Made by a program: the position numbers and the translations under genes
Notes under the pieces: generated by a model
What the model was told of the DNA's origin: nothing
Database searches by the model: none
The model's input: the letters and a program-made list of their open reading frames with translations, nothing else
Part shown: piece by piece, positions 51,823 through 60,574 of the stretch
How positions within the stretch are numbered: the stretch's first letter is position 1
How the letters are laid out: each line of letters opens with the position of its first letter
Assembly (NCBI GenBank): GCA_965220955.1
Contig: CBDCRK010000045.1
Location: 74,503-138,502 of the forward strand
Origin: CBDCRK01 sp965220955
GTDB taxonomy: Bacteria > Desulfobacterota > Binatia > Bin18 > CBDCRK01
Length of the DNA: 64,000 bases
Direction of reading: 5' to 3'

Positions 51823-53526
51823 TCACTTCTTAACCGACGGATTCCACGTCCAGCATCCCTGCCAGACTCGACATATGCGCGGCGAGTTCGGTCCTTTGAT
51901 CCGAACAGCGGCGGCATGAATGTCGCTCAGATTTTTGGTGCCGGTTGCATCGGGCAGAAAGGTCCGAAAGACATGGGTCAGGGTGCCGGTTGACCCATCG
52001 CCTTCGAGTGTGACTACACCGAACCCGGGACAACTGCCCAGGGCGGCGTGCTTCACGGTGACCGGGTGCGGCCCCCGGAAGGAGACGAGGAGCTTTCGGC
52101 CATCAGGAGAAATATCCACAAGGTCCGGGGCAGGATCGGCGCTGAATTCATACCCTTCCCCGTCCTGATTGACAAAGGGCGCCCCTTCGCCGACACACCA
52201 TTCTGACCCGGTGAGATCCAGGGTGCTCACATGCGCCCCTGCCTGCTCTTCCAGCGTTGCGTCGGGATCGTTGATGACCTTGCCCATATCGAATACTTCT
52301 GCGTTGTTTTGGACTCGATCAAACTGATAGAGATATCGGCGGGTAGGTGAAATGGTCATGCCGTGGGCATCACGGCGACTGGCGAGCGCCTCTGCGGAGG
52401 TGATACCCAGCGTTTTCTCTTCAAAAAACTTGACAACCGGCGGCATGTTGGGCGTTGTGTGAGGGTTTGCGCCCTCAGGATAATCGAGCGGCAGACGATA
52501 CATGATGAACACGGAGTCATCCGCCCCGGCGGCACTTGCCGAGACGCCCGCGTTCAGGTGCATAAAGCCGCCCCCTTCCGCGCCGCCACACCCGGCGCCG
52601 CTGATGACGTCGTTGGTATATTCCGCAACGATCGACATCGGTTCGGTCGTGATATCGACCACAAACAGTCCGCCGCCGCCGAAGGTGACATACACATGCT
52701 GGTTGTTGCTACTGGGTATGGGACAAATCACAACGTTATTTGGCCGCCCCGGCCCTTCCTTCAGCGCACCGCTTGGCGTGTATATTGTCTGGAAGTTGGC
52801 ATACTCCCCGCTCACCCGGCCGGCCGGCAGGGTCGAATCAGCCCGCGCTTCCATGGCGGTCAGGTCTCGTCCCCCCACCAAATCGAGCGTGCTGGCTTTG
52901 TTGAAGGTGAAGGTGTCTGAGGCTTGGTCGTAATCGATGCGCTCCAAAAGCTTTGCGCCAAGATTGGCCACAATCAATTTGGTGCCGTCTGGAGTCCAGA
53001 AGGACATATGATTCGAGGGAGCCGAGCCTTCCGGTCCGGTGGTCCGAAAGAGGGCCTTGGCGAGCTTGGCCGCCTCGCGCGGGCCACCCTGGATCGGCCT
53101 GCATAGCTTGAACCTTTCGCCTGACAGCGTACATTGCCCTTCCGCATCAATAATCCCGACCAGACCGACGCCTGGGCCAAAAAAATTCGCGTTCATGAAA
53201 CGATGCGACGGATGGGGCAACATGCCGTGGAGACGCTCGACGTCTACTCCAAGTTCCGAGAGAGCGTAGGGAAAGACATTGGCCGCTTCGATAACAGTCG
53301 GGCCGAACAGCGGATGGTCTTCGTCATAAGTTCCAGGCTGCGCTATCATGATGTCGCGGCCATCGTACACCAGAATCCGACTGCCAAAAGTCCCGGTGGG
53401 ATTCTCAACGCTGATATCGGAGCTATTCGATTGATCGGAGAGCCATACTTCCCATTCGATCGCCAGAGCATAACTGGCGCTCAACACCCACAAGGCGATC
53501 ACGCCAGCTATAGTTTTCCACTTCAT
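51823..53526 (-). CDS. Secreted beta-propeller-like protein
   Basis: 567 residues from ATG 53526 (8 nt after AAGGAGG); ATG 53532 is closer to the site. A signal peptide runs KWKTIAGVIALWVLSASYALA. The mature part has repeated strand motifs (FWTPDGTKLIVANLG, VYVTFGGGGLFVVDITT, ISPDGRKLLVSFRGPHPVTV) like YVTN/lactonase-type propellers, and about four Cys. I do not recognise a precise family. It is probably periplasmic. GC-rich and codon-distinct from the 25-45 kb genes. Confidence 0.68.
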   Translation of the reverse strand: MKWKTIAGVIALWVLSASYALAIEWEVWLSDQSNSSDISVENPTGTFGSRILVYDGRDIMIAQPGTYDEDHPLFGPTVIEAANVFPYALSELGVDVERLHGMLPHPSHRFMNANFFGPGVGLVGIIDAEGQCTLSGERFKLCRPIQGGPREAAKLAKALFRTTGPEGSAPSNHMSFWTPDGTKLIVANLGAKLLERIDYDQASDTFTFNKASTLDLVGGRDLTAMEARADSTLPAGRVSGEYANFQTIYTPSGALKEGPGRPNNVVICPIPSSNNQHVYVTFGGGGLFVVDITTEPMSIVAEYTNDVISGAGCGGAEGGGFMHLNAGVSASAAGADDSVFIMYRLPLDYPEGANPHTTPNMPPVVKFFEEKTLGITSAEALASRRDAHGMTISPTRRYLYQFDRVQNNAEVFDMGKVINDPDATLEEQAGAHVSTLDLTGSEWCVGEGAPFVNQDGEGYEFSADPAPDLVDISPDGRKLLVSFRGPHPVTVKHAALGSCPGFGVVTLEGDGSTGTLTHVFRTFLPDATGTKNLSDIHAAAVRIKGPNSPRICRVWQGCWTWNPSVKK

Positions 53527-53933
53527 GCGCATATCCTCCTTTTGATTATGGACAGGCCGGTATTGCTGGGCACCACTTTAGCTTGCCCTTCCCTTTCCCG
53601 CAACCGGGAATCCTGTAATACTCCATCTGCCGGGCCACGGCCCCTACCCGCCGACATCATTGACTCCCTCAACACATTGCTCAGATGCTCATATGGCTAA
53701 TCCGCCAATTTCTGTCAAACCCGGCTAGTGCCTCGCCTTGCAATCTGGGCGGGGTTCCGGCTTGGCGGACGCCCCCCCCACCCTGGCCCTCCCCCTCCAG
53801 GGAGGAGGGAATGACGGAACGGGGGGTGCCGGTGGAGATGGTGTTACGCCTCACCCTCCAGGAGGAGGGAATGACTGTTCCCTCTCTCCCTGGGATTTGA
53901 GCCATGCTCCAAGTGGCAATGGCCGCGGCCGGG
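53527..53933. other. GC-rich intergenic with short direct repeats
   Basis: No gene. A CTCCAGG-GGAGGAGGGAATGAC phrase occurs twice (about 53793-53815 and 53855-53874), within a run of C-rich and G-rich tracts. The layout resembles other intergenic palindromes of this contig. Confidence 0.45.
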
Positions 53934-54650
53934 TCAGGCCATTTCCCGCTCCAGTCGGTTTTTGCGCTTTGGCCAGTCCGGGAGAACCCGCGCCAGCAGG
54001 TCGAAGAACGCCGGCCCGTGATGGGGCTCGGCAATGTGACAAAGCTCATGCGTGATGACATAGTCAATCGCATCCACCGGCGCTTCGATCAGCCGGCGGT
54101 TGAGCAGCAGCCGTAATGTCGGCGACATTGATCCCCAGCGCTGGCGCAACTGTTGGACAATCAACCCTTGTGGCCGGAAAAATTCCGGTTCCGGGAACCG
54201 CGCCAGGTTCACCTCCAGCCGTTCTACAAATTCTGCGCGAGCCCGGTCGCGGTACCAGCCTTCGACTAGCTCCCGCGTGATCTCCGTCCGGTCGGGTTCA
54301 CGGCTCTGGACAACAATGAAGCCGCGGGTCAGCTTGACCGCCGCCTCCGCGTGGGGAACCACCTTCAGGCGATACTGCCGGCCGAGATAGAGATGGGTTT
54401 CCCCAGCCACAAACCGCCGTTTGGGCGTCCGCGGCAGATATTGGGAGAAGAAGCGCTGCTGCCGGCGCACCCAGGCCGCACGCTTGCGCACCTTCTTGGC
54501 GATGGCCTCCCTTGAGGCGTTGCGGGGCGCGGCAACAACAACCGTAGCGTCCGGCTCCACACCGATCTCCAGGGTTGTTCGCTCGCGGCGCACAACGGCG
54601 AACTCGATTGTATGCTTGCCGTACCGGACGCAATGCCGTTCGGCCGTCAT
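53934..54650 (-). CDS. YgjP/DUF45-type M48-like metallopeptidase
   Basis: 238 residues. The zinc site is ITHELCHIAEPHHGPAFFDLL, with HELCH and a third His ten residues later. RRFVAGETHLYLGRQYRLKV, QQLRQRWGSMSPTLRLLLN (the RWGS motif) and VDAIDYVITHELCH define YgjP. Such genes are a standard companion of type I restriction systems. It starts within the hsdR stop (ATGA). Confidence 0.9.
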   Translation of the reverse strand: MTAERHCVRYGKHTIEFAVVRRERTTLEIGVEPDATVVVAAPRNASREAIAKKVRKRAAWVRRQQRFFSQYLPRTPKRRFVAGETHLYLGRQYRLKVVPHAEAAVKLTRGFIVVQSREPDRTEITRELVEGWYRDRARAEFVERLEVNLARFPEPEFFRPQGLIVQQLRQRWGSMSPTLRLLLNRRLIEAPVDAIDYVITHELCHIAEPHHGPAFFDLLARVLPDWPKRKNRLEREMA

Positions 54651-57600
54651 CCGGGGAACCTTGCCTTGGCCAGGTTCATAATCTTGCGCTCCAGGTCGTC
54701 CATCACCTTGACGGAAAGCTCGATGCCTTTCTCATTGCGGAGGACATCGAAGAAGTAGTCGTCAATGGCGTTGCGCATGTTGTTCTGCGCAATGTCGTTG
54801 GACCACATGTCAACAATGTGATGGGTCTTGATGATCGCAATAATGGCGAGTGCAATGTTAGCGGCCTCGACCTTGTCGATTGGCTTGCCGTTGGCGCCAA
54901 CGAGGTCTCCGTCGAGAATGCCGAAGAATGCCTGACCGTCGTTGTTGCCTTTGACCGGATCGGGCACATCGCGGCCGCGGTCCTTGCGGGCGACCTTGGA
55001 GGCGAGATCAATCACGTTGTTGAGATAGTCCCGCTCGGAGATCCGCCTAGCGCGGTAATCGCGGATTGTCTCCTCCAGCAACTCCGAGAATCGCCGGTAG
55101 AACGTTGGGTCCTCGTCCATCTTCTCGGTGAGGGTCCGCCGCGTGGCGCTGGCAATGCGGTCGGCCTTAGAGGCGTCGGAAATGCCCGTCTCCCCAACAA
55201 TAGCCTTCAGGGCCTCGGGGTCGTTGATATTGACAAGCTCGATGATGGTCTCCACCGGCATGGCGACCACGTGGTCATCAAGGAGCTTCTGTATCTTCGG
55301 CTCGAACTCCTTGACGTCGACCGTCTCCTGATAGCGCAACCGGACCGAGTGCCGGAGCTCCGAGAACTGCTTCCAGTCACGCTTCATTGCGTCGATCTTC
55401 GTCTTGTCGAACACGTCAAAGACCTTGTCCGACGATAGCGAGATGTGCAGACAGCGGCCGAAGGCGCGCAGTCGCTCGTAAAAGTCCTGCCGGACGGCCT
55501 CGTCCGCCAGGAATTGCTCGAACTGCTCCATGTCTTTCTTGTTCTTGACCGGCCTAAAAAGGTCCCACAACTGGTTGTGGAGTTGTGAGAGCCTACGGAT
55601 CTCTTCCCGCACATCGTGCACCGTGCCGGCAAGGTCCGAGGCGTCAAAGCCCTCGAAGGCGCTGTAGGTGGTCAGCGCTTTATCAAGCTCCCCTAGCAGC
55701 CCCTCGTAGTCGATGATGAAGCCGAACTGTTTCTCGACTCCGTCCTCCTCATACAGCCGATTCACACGCGCAATGGCCTGCAGAAGGTTGTGTTCACGCA
55801 GCGACTTGCAGACGTACAGGACGGTGTTCCGGGGCGCATCGAAACCGGTCAGGAGCTTTGACACAACAATGAGGATTTCCGGATCGCCCGAGCCCTTGAA
55901 GGCGTCAATGATCTGGCGGTTGTACTCGCCCTCTGTCTTGTAACGCGCCATCATCTTTGCCCAGAACGCGCAGACAAGGTCCTTCGACCCCTTGTCCATC
56001 TCCTCGTTGCCCTCGTTGTCGTCGGGCGGCGAAATGACAATCTTGCTGGTCACATGCCCGATCTCGTCCAGCGCCTCCTTGAACCGCACGGCGGCGGCCT
56101 TCGACGGGGCAACAAGCTGGGCCTTGAATCCGGTGCCTTGCCAATGCTGGCGGAAGTGCTCGGAGACGTCGAATGCCTTGGCGCGGATCGCCTGGCCGGT
56201 CTTAGCCAGAGCATCCATACGCGAGAACTTCCATTTCAGGTCCGCCCGCTGCTGTTCGGTCAGCCCCTTGCTGATCTTGTCGAACCAGCGGTCAATCACG
56301 TCTCCGGTGATCTGCTGTTCGACAATCCGCCCCTCATAGAGAAGCGGCACAACGGCGCCGTCGGCAACGGCCTTGTCGATCACATATGTGTGGATAAGCC
56401 CGCCGAAGGTGGAGAGGGTGTTTTTCTCCTTTTGCAGAAGCGGCGTGCCGGTGAAGCCAAGATAGCAGGCCCTCGGCAGGAGGCGCCGCATTTTCATCGC
56501 GGACTCGCTGTGTCCGCCGTGGCGGCCGGTCTGGGAGCGGTGGCTCTCGTCCACCAGCACAAAGATATTGGCGTCTTTGTCGGTCGTGTCGCCAACGCGC
56601 AACGCTGTGTCGAATTTGTTAATAATGGTGGTGACCAGCGCCGTCCTGTTGCGGATCAGCTCGACCAGATTCGCGCCGCTGGTAGCACGCACGGGCTCCA
56701 GCTCGCACGACCTGAAGGTGTCCTTGATCTGCCTGTCGAGGTCGTTGCGGTCCGTGACAATCACAATGCGCGGATTAGGGATGTCCTTGTCGAGCGCCAG
56801 GGCGCGCCCCAGCATGACCATGGTCAGCGACTTGCCGGAGCCTTGCGTGTGCCAGATGACGCCGCCCTTGCGGCGGGCGTTCACGTCGAACTGCTTGACC
56901 CGCTCCACGGCCCTGCGGATGCCGAAGAACTGTTGGTGACGAGCGATTTTGCGGACGCCGCCGTCAAACACCGTGAAGCGCCGCACCAAGTCAAGCAGAC
57001 GCTCGGGCCGGCACAGCGCGAAGATGGCGCGGTCCTGAGCCGTGATGTTGCGTTCGCCCTCGGCCGCAAGCGCATCGAAATGGGATCGCGCACCGGCAAA
57101 CGCCCCCGAATAGACGGCCTGCGCTTCGGCTACCGCGAGCGACCGGTCGATCAAACCCTGAAGCCGGGCCGGCATAAGATCGACCTTCGGCGCGTCGGCC
57201 TCAAGCGCATCTGCAAGGGCCGCGCGTTCGGCGGCGTTCGGCGCGCGCGCGGTAAGTGGCGGCAACAGATCGTTGGCGTCCTCCTCGCGCCAAGCCTGCC
57301 AGAACTTCCGCGGCGTCCCGACCGTTGCATAGCGCGCCTCCCGCCGGTTCAGGCTCAGCAGCAGTTGGGCGAAGTGGAATAGCTGCGGGATGTTGTCTTC
57401 GTTCTGGTAGCCGATCAGCTGGCTATCGGCCTTTCTCAGGCTTTCGGTCGGCCGCTTGTTCTCGATAACAACAAAGGGAATGCCGTTGACAAACGCAACA
57501 ATGTCGCAGCGGCGGGTCTGGGTACTTCCCGTTCGCTCCACCGCCATCTCCGCGGTCACGTGATACACATTGTTGTCCCAATGCTCCCAATCGACATAGC

Positions 57601-57961
57601 GGAACGAATACGACTTCGAGTCCCCGTCAATGGTCTTGGTAATGGTTGTGCCGAGCACAAGCGTGTCGTAAATATCCTGATTGGTGCCACGCAGTCCCTT
57701 GAGCCGGTCGGGCGTTGGCTTGAGCCGCCGCATTGCCTCATGGGCGTCTGCAAGATCGAAGGCATAGTCGCGGCCCCGGTGCGTGAAGCGGTTGAGCTTC
57801 AGAAGCTGGTCGGCCAGCACCTCATCGAGCGTGACGTTGCGCAGCCGCCCGCCGCGCAGGGCCAGCGCCTCGGCAGGGGAGAGCGGCTTGAAGCCCAGCG
57901 CCACCAGGAGTTGCAGGGCCGGGATTTGGGACTGGTATTTTTCCGCGGCGTCGAAGGTCAT
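54647..57961 (-). CDS. hsdR: Type I restriction enzyme R subunit
   Basis: 1104 residues from ATG 57961, which overlaps the vapC stop (ATGA); a TTG at 57991 would overlap further. N-terminal nuclease motif PFVVIENKRPTESLRKADSQ, helicase Walker A WHTQGSGKSLTMVM, the DEAD-like LVDESHRSQTGRHG, motif VI region QAIARVNRLYEEDG, and a long C-terminal helical part. HsdR supplies ATP-driven translocation and cleavage when bound to an HsdM/HsdS complex. Neither partner is in the window, so it may be an orphan. Confidence 0.93.
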   Translation of the reverse strand: MTFDAAEKYQSQIPALQLLVALGFKPLSPAEALALRGGRLRNVTLDEVLADQLLKLNRFTHRGRDYAFDLADAHEAMRRLKPTPDRLKGLRGTNQDIYDTLVLGTTITKTIDGDSKSYSFRYVDWEHWDNNVYHVTAEMAVERTGSTQTRRCDIVAFVNGIPFVVIENKRPTESLRKADSQLIGYQNEDNIPQLFHFAQLLLSLNRREARYATVGTPRKFWQAWREEDANDLLPPLTARAPNAAERAALADALEADAPKVDLMPARLQGLIDRSLAVAEAQAVYSGAFAGARSHFDALAAEGERNITAQDRAIFALCRPERLLDLVRRFTVFDGGVRKIARHQQFFGIRRAVERVKQFDVNARRKGGVIWHTQGSGKSLTMVMLGRALALDKDIPNPRIVIVTDRNDLDRQIKDTFRSCELEPVRATSGANLVELIRNRTALVTTIINKFDTALRVGDTTDKDANIFVLVDESHRSQTGRHGGHSESAMKMRRLLPRACYLGFTGTPLLQKEKNTLSTFGGLIHTYVIDKAVADGAVVPLLYEGRIVEQQITGDVIDRWFDKISKGLTEQQRADLKWKFSRMDALAKTGQAIRAKAFDVSEHFRQHWQGTGFKAQLVAPSKAAAVRFKEALDEIGHVTSKIVISPPDDNEGNEEMDKGSKDLVCAFWAKMMARYKTEGEYNRQIIDAFKGSGDPEILIVVSKLLTGFDAPRNTVLYVCKSLREHNLLQAIARVNRLYEEDGVEKQFGFIIDYEGLLGELDKALTTYSAFEGFDASDLAGTVHDVREEIRRLSQLHNQLWDLFRPVKNKKDMEQFEQFLADEAVRQDFYERLRAFGRCLHISLSSDKVFDVFDKTKIDAMKRDWKQFSELRHSVRLRYQETVDVKEFEPKIQKLLDDHVVAMPVETIIELVNINDPEALKAIVGETGISDASKADRIASATRRTLTEKMDEDPTFYRRFSELLEETIRDYRARRISERDYLNNVIDLASKVARKDRGRDVPDPVKGNNDGQAFFGILDGDLVGANGKPIDKVEAANIALAIIAIIKTHHIVDMWSNDIAQNNMRNAIDDYFFDVLRNEKGIELSVKVMDDLERKIMNLAKARFPG

Positions 57962-58365
57962 GAGGCGCGCCAGAGTTGAAGCTGCGTCCAATCCGCAATG
58001 TGGCTGAAATCACGGTCGGTCGTCAACATGACCATATTGTGGCGGATGCAAAGCTGGGCGAGCAGCGCATCAATGGTTCCGACCTGAATGCCGCGGCGGC
58101 GGCACTCGTTGCGCAGTTCGGCCGCGTCGATATGGTCGCCGCGCGCTGGGACAATCATAGGAAGGGCGGCGAAGCGCTCCACGATCCGCGCCTTGGCCCT
58201 CGGTCCCCGACAGCCCTGCAACAATTCTTGGAGCACGATTCCGGTCGTGTAAATCGCTTCGCCGCCGCTAAGGGCATCCCGCAGACGCCGCACCTGGGAT
58301 CCTTCGGACGTAGAATCTCGTCGCAAGGCCAGCGACCACACGCTGGTGTCCACAAACATCGTCAT
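57958..58365 (-). CDS. vapC: VapC-type PIN-domain toxin
   Basis: 135 residues. FVDTSVWSLALRRD gives the first Asp, VLQELLQGCRGPRAKARIVE the Glu, and GTIDALLAQLCIRH plus LTTDRDFSHIADWT the last two acids, so all four catalytic positions remain. It is an RNase toxin. The start overlaps the vapB stop and the stop overlaps hsdR, so toxin and restriction subunit are co-translated. Confidence 0.92.
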   Translation of the reverse strand: MTMFVDTSVWSLALRRDSTSEGSQVRRLRDALSGGEAIYTTGIVLQELLQGCRGPRAKARIVERFAALPMIVPARGDHIDAAELRNECRRRGIQVGTIDALLAQLCIRHNMVMLTTDRDFSHIADWTQLQLWRAS

Positions 58366-58562
58366 CAGCGCGTCCGTTCACGCTTGTAGTCGTACTCGTC
58401 GTCCCAGTCGAGTTTGCCGAACAGTTCAAGCAGCCGTTCCTGCTCTCGCCGCGCAATGAACTCCCGCAAGGCTCTGTTGACAGTCGCCTTCTTCGTTTTC
58501 TCGCCGCCAACTTCTAAGGCTTTGTCGAGCAGTTCCGGGTCTATCGACAGGTTTGTAGCCAT
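58365..58562 (-). CDS. vapB: VapB-type antitoxin
   Basis: 65 residues from ATG 58562 with GGGGAG; a GTG at 58577 is less likely. ATNLSIDPELLDKALEVGGEKTKKATVNRALREFIARREQERL is the type II VapB ribbon-helix-helix; the acidic tail FGKLDWDDEYDYKRER would neutralise VapC. It opens the vapB-vapC-hsdR-ygjP operon. Confidence 0.88.
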   Translation of the reverse strand: MATNLSIDPELLDKALEVGGEKTKKATVNRALREFIARREQERLLELFGKLDWDDEYDYKRERTR

Positions 58563-58647
58563 TGTGTTACTCCCCACACATCAAGATACACGTAAAATAC
58601 TCTCAAGTGGCTGACGCGGTCAAGTGTTGTCACAAGGTGGCAGCGCC

Positions 58648-59003
58648 TCACATTTTGAGGATCAAAAATGCTGTCAATACGAATAAAATCTCAATGCCAT
58701 AAAACATGTTCAGCGTTACGGAGAATACACCGCAGCCTGCCAGCTACACTGTGGCCTGTTTTTATACTTCATAATGTTCATGCCAAAATCCGTGGTTTCC
58801 TGCGTCCTGACCTCATTGTAAACCTGCCGAAACAAGCGCTCTTGCCAGAGAAAACAGCCATCCAGAATCCAGAACCCAACGACGGGGACAAGAAAAGCCA
58901 GCGCCAGCCACCCGGATTGAACCTCGTTCCTGGCAATGAAGATAATGCCAGCGGTCAATATCGCCATGCGCCAGCCCTTGACCAGAAAGGAGTCACGGCC
59001 CAT
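58648..59003 (-). pseudogene. C-terminal part of a split two-helix membrane protein
   Basis: From 59003 it reads GRDSFLVKGWRMAILTAGII then IARNEVQSGWLALAFLVPVVGFWILDG, two membrane helices. One base too many near 58728 breaks the frame (VYS then stop); the shifted frame reads VTLNMFYGIEILFVLTAFLI and stops at 58648, which restores a third hydrophobic end. The N-terminus is found at 59791-59925. I do not recognise the family. Confidence 0.65.
58935..59001 (+). repeat. 67-bp direct repeat, left copy
   Basis: Begins AATGAAGATAATGCCAGCGG and ends CACGGCCC. It matches 59797-59863 in the same orientation with one mismatch. On the minus strand both encode the membrane-protein segment GRDSFLVKGW(R/S)MAILTAGIIFI. 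The two copies flank a 795-bp cassette. Confidence 0.88.
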
Positions 59004-59289
59004 AAGGCTATTTTATTCAGCAGGTGACCCGACTCAAGCGGGCTACATGCCATGAACTAGGGTAGAGCCACAATGCTGAATTATGGGAGAAATGCCAATT
59101 TCCTGTAGTTGCAATAACGACTGTAGTCGCAAACTACCAGGGTCAATACTTGTAGTATGCAGAATTCAGCCTCTTGACTGGCTCTGGCAGTGGTGTACGA
59201 TCCCTTTTTGCATGCAGGAGGGGGGAGAGTACAGATGATTAGGCTAGAAGAGCCCTAGCCTGTGCCTAGGAGTAGGTGAGGATAGAGGC
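59002..59289. other. Cassette left part: leader region
   Basis: No gene. It holds a promoter-like pair (59174-59201), a small inverted repeat GGCTAG...CTAGCC near 59250, and the start region of the 65-aa ORF. Confidence 0.4.
59174..59201 (+). promoter_or_regulatory. Putative promoter of the two-gene cassette
   Basis: TTGACT (59174-59179) and TACGAT (59196-59201) with 16-bp spacing, about 90 bp upstream of the first cassette ORF. Plausible sigma-70 spacing. Confidence 0.4.
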
Positions 59290-59487
59290 TTGAACTTTGA
59301 CACTAAGGACTGGGAGTTGCTGGAGGAGCGCCGTGAGCCCGCTCGTGGGCGTAAATATCGCGGAGGTCAGAGCGTTCAGAAAGCCTATAAGAATATACAC
59401 ACAGAAGAACTGGTGACTCGACATACAATCGAGAAAGAAGGAAGGGTCGTTCACAACCATCTTCGCCCTGGAGGGTTGAAACCATGA
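59290..59487 (+). CDS. Small cassette protein A, 65 aa
   Basis: TTG start with GAGG upstream. Basic and polar: WELLEERREPARGRKYRGGQ and VTRHTIEKEGRVVHNHLRPG. I do not recognise it. Its stop overlaps the next start (ATGA), so the two are translated together. Confidence 0.55.
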   Translation: MNFDTKDWELLEERREPARGRKYRGGQSVQKAYKNIHTEELVTRHTIEKEGRVVHNHLRPGGLKP

Positions 59488-59780
59488 GCCACCAACACAA
59501 AGATCTGACGGAGCTGCAAGAGTGCATCATTGATGTTCTAGCCAACGACTATGAGAGCCTTGAGCAAATTAGTGAGATGGTTGGTCCTTCCATAACCTTG
59601 AGTCAGGTCAAGGCAACCCTTTGGACGCTGATCCAAGAAACCTATGTGGCCTGTTATGCTCCGACGAAGACGGAAATGGAATCGGTTATTTATCCTGAAC
59701 ATCAGAAGTTGGGCACCTATTGGTTCACCCTGACGAAGAAGGGTGAACAACTTCTATCAGATTTTGAATATAAGGAATGA
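59484..59780 (+). CDS. Small winged-helix-like cassette protein B, 98 aa
   Basis: TELQECIIDVLANDYESLEQ, SEMVGPSITLSQVKATLWTL and YWFTLTKKGEQLLSDFEYKE give a helix-helix-helix-strand order typical of winged-helix regulators. No family name is certain. With protein A it forms a self-contained two-gene unit inside the split membrane-protein gene. Confidence 0.62.
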   Translation: MSHQHKDLTELQECIIDVLANDYESLEQISEMVGPSITLSQVKATLWTLIQETYVACYAPTKTEMESVIYPEHQKLGTYWFTLTKKGEQLLSDFEYKE

Positions 59781-59790
59781 CCTTATTAAC

Positions 59791-59925
59791 CTATAGAATG
59801 AAGATAATGCCAGCGGTCAATATCGCCATGCTCCAGCCCTTGACCAGAAAGGAGTCACGGCCCAGCCGGTTGATACCCCTTTGAATCATTTCCAAGTGTT
59901 TTATGACGCTCTCTTTGCCCTCCAT
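59791..59925 (-). pseudogene. N-terminal part of the split membrane protein
   Basis: From ATG 59925: MEGKESVIKHLEMIQRGINR, LGRDSFLVKGWSMAILTAGI, then IFIL and stop at 59791. After the 67-bp repeat the original continuation (IARNEVQSGW...) is only found at the other copy, 795 bp away. So the gene was interrupted here. Confidence 0.7.
59797..59863 (+). repeat. 67-bp direct repeat, right copy
   Basis: Same 67-base word as 58935-59001 with one mismatch, at the right edge of the cassette. Much longer than ordinary transposase target duplications. Confidence 0.88.
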
Positions 59926-60039
59926 GGTTGCCCCCTACGGTTTATCTTTTTATAGTTTTCGTGGTGGCGTTCAGAATTGGGTCCGGTGTCAGTTCTTCGA
60001 CCGGTGTCAGACACATCTTCGCCCAGCCAAGCCGCCTAG

Positions 60040-60453
60040 TCAGCCGATTTTGCGGATGTGTTGGTCATTATTCGTTTCCGGTTCCTGACTGACAGACTCT
60101 CCCTGATTCGGGGGAGCGTTGTGCAGCACGAAACCTTCATCCGGCAAGAACCCACTTGCCTCAATGGACGTGCACTGAGGCACAAGCGCCAACGGTTGAT
60201 CCAGACCAGCCGCCGGGGTTGTCAGATACCATTCCCCGGTTCCTGCCTCGACCAGTAATGACCTCAAATCGAGTATGCCGGCGCGGAATTGGCGCAACCG
60301 TTCCGGCACAACACCCGTCACCAGGTAGCGGTCCAGGCCGTTCCGAGCCTCGACCGCCACCGCAATGTACTGTCCGCCTGTGGCATCCTGCGCCTCGAAG
60401 ACCTGCGGGCCATCGTAAGAGAAAAGCGTGTTAGTGTGTTGGATCGTCTTCAT
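60040..60453 (-). CDS. DUF6575-like hypothetical protein, 137 aa
   Basis: LFSYDGPQVFEAQDATGGQYIAVAV and DRYLVTGVVPERLRQFRAGI, then LDLRSLLVEAGTGEWYLTTP, follow the layout YDGP-lfe / YL / RL-x3-G / dLR of small proteins annotated DUF6575. Assignment is from memory. It is the third gene of a minus-strand set after the large decayed gene and a 38-aa ORF. Confidence 0.6.
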   Translation of the reverse strand: MKTIQHTNTLFSYDGPQVFEAQDATGGQYIAVAVEARNGLDRYLVTGVVPERLRQFRAGILDLRSLLVEAGTGEWYLTTPAAGLDQPLALVPQCTSIEASGFLPDEGFVLHNAPPNQGESVSQEPETNNDQHIRKIG

Positions 60454-60457
60454 GAGT

Positions 60458-60574
60458 CTACTCGATCTTGAAAAGGGCGTCCTGGTCGGCAGTTGAGGAT
60501 TCCTGAAGACGCTTGATCACTTCGACCGTCTCATACCGATCCAAGTGCTTTATGACGCCCTCTTTGTCAGTCAT
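60458..60574 (-). CDS. 38-aa small protein
   Basis: MTDKEGVIKHLDRYETVEVI then KRLQESSTADQDALFKIE and stop. Its start overlaps the stop of the upstream decayed gene by 8 bp (60567-60574), so it was translationally coupled. Its first ten residues parallel those of the split membrane protein (M-x2-KE-x-VIKHL). Function unknown. Confidence 0.55.
   Translation of the reverse strand: MTDKEGVIKHLDRYETVEVIKRLQESSTADQDALFKIE

Noticed and set aside
56054..57382. 442-codon plus-strand frame opposite hsdR
   Set aside because: It is the mirror of a GC-rich conserved coding strand; its protein has no domain pattern, while the minus strand has all helicase motifs. The same holds for 54575-55438.
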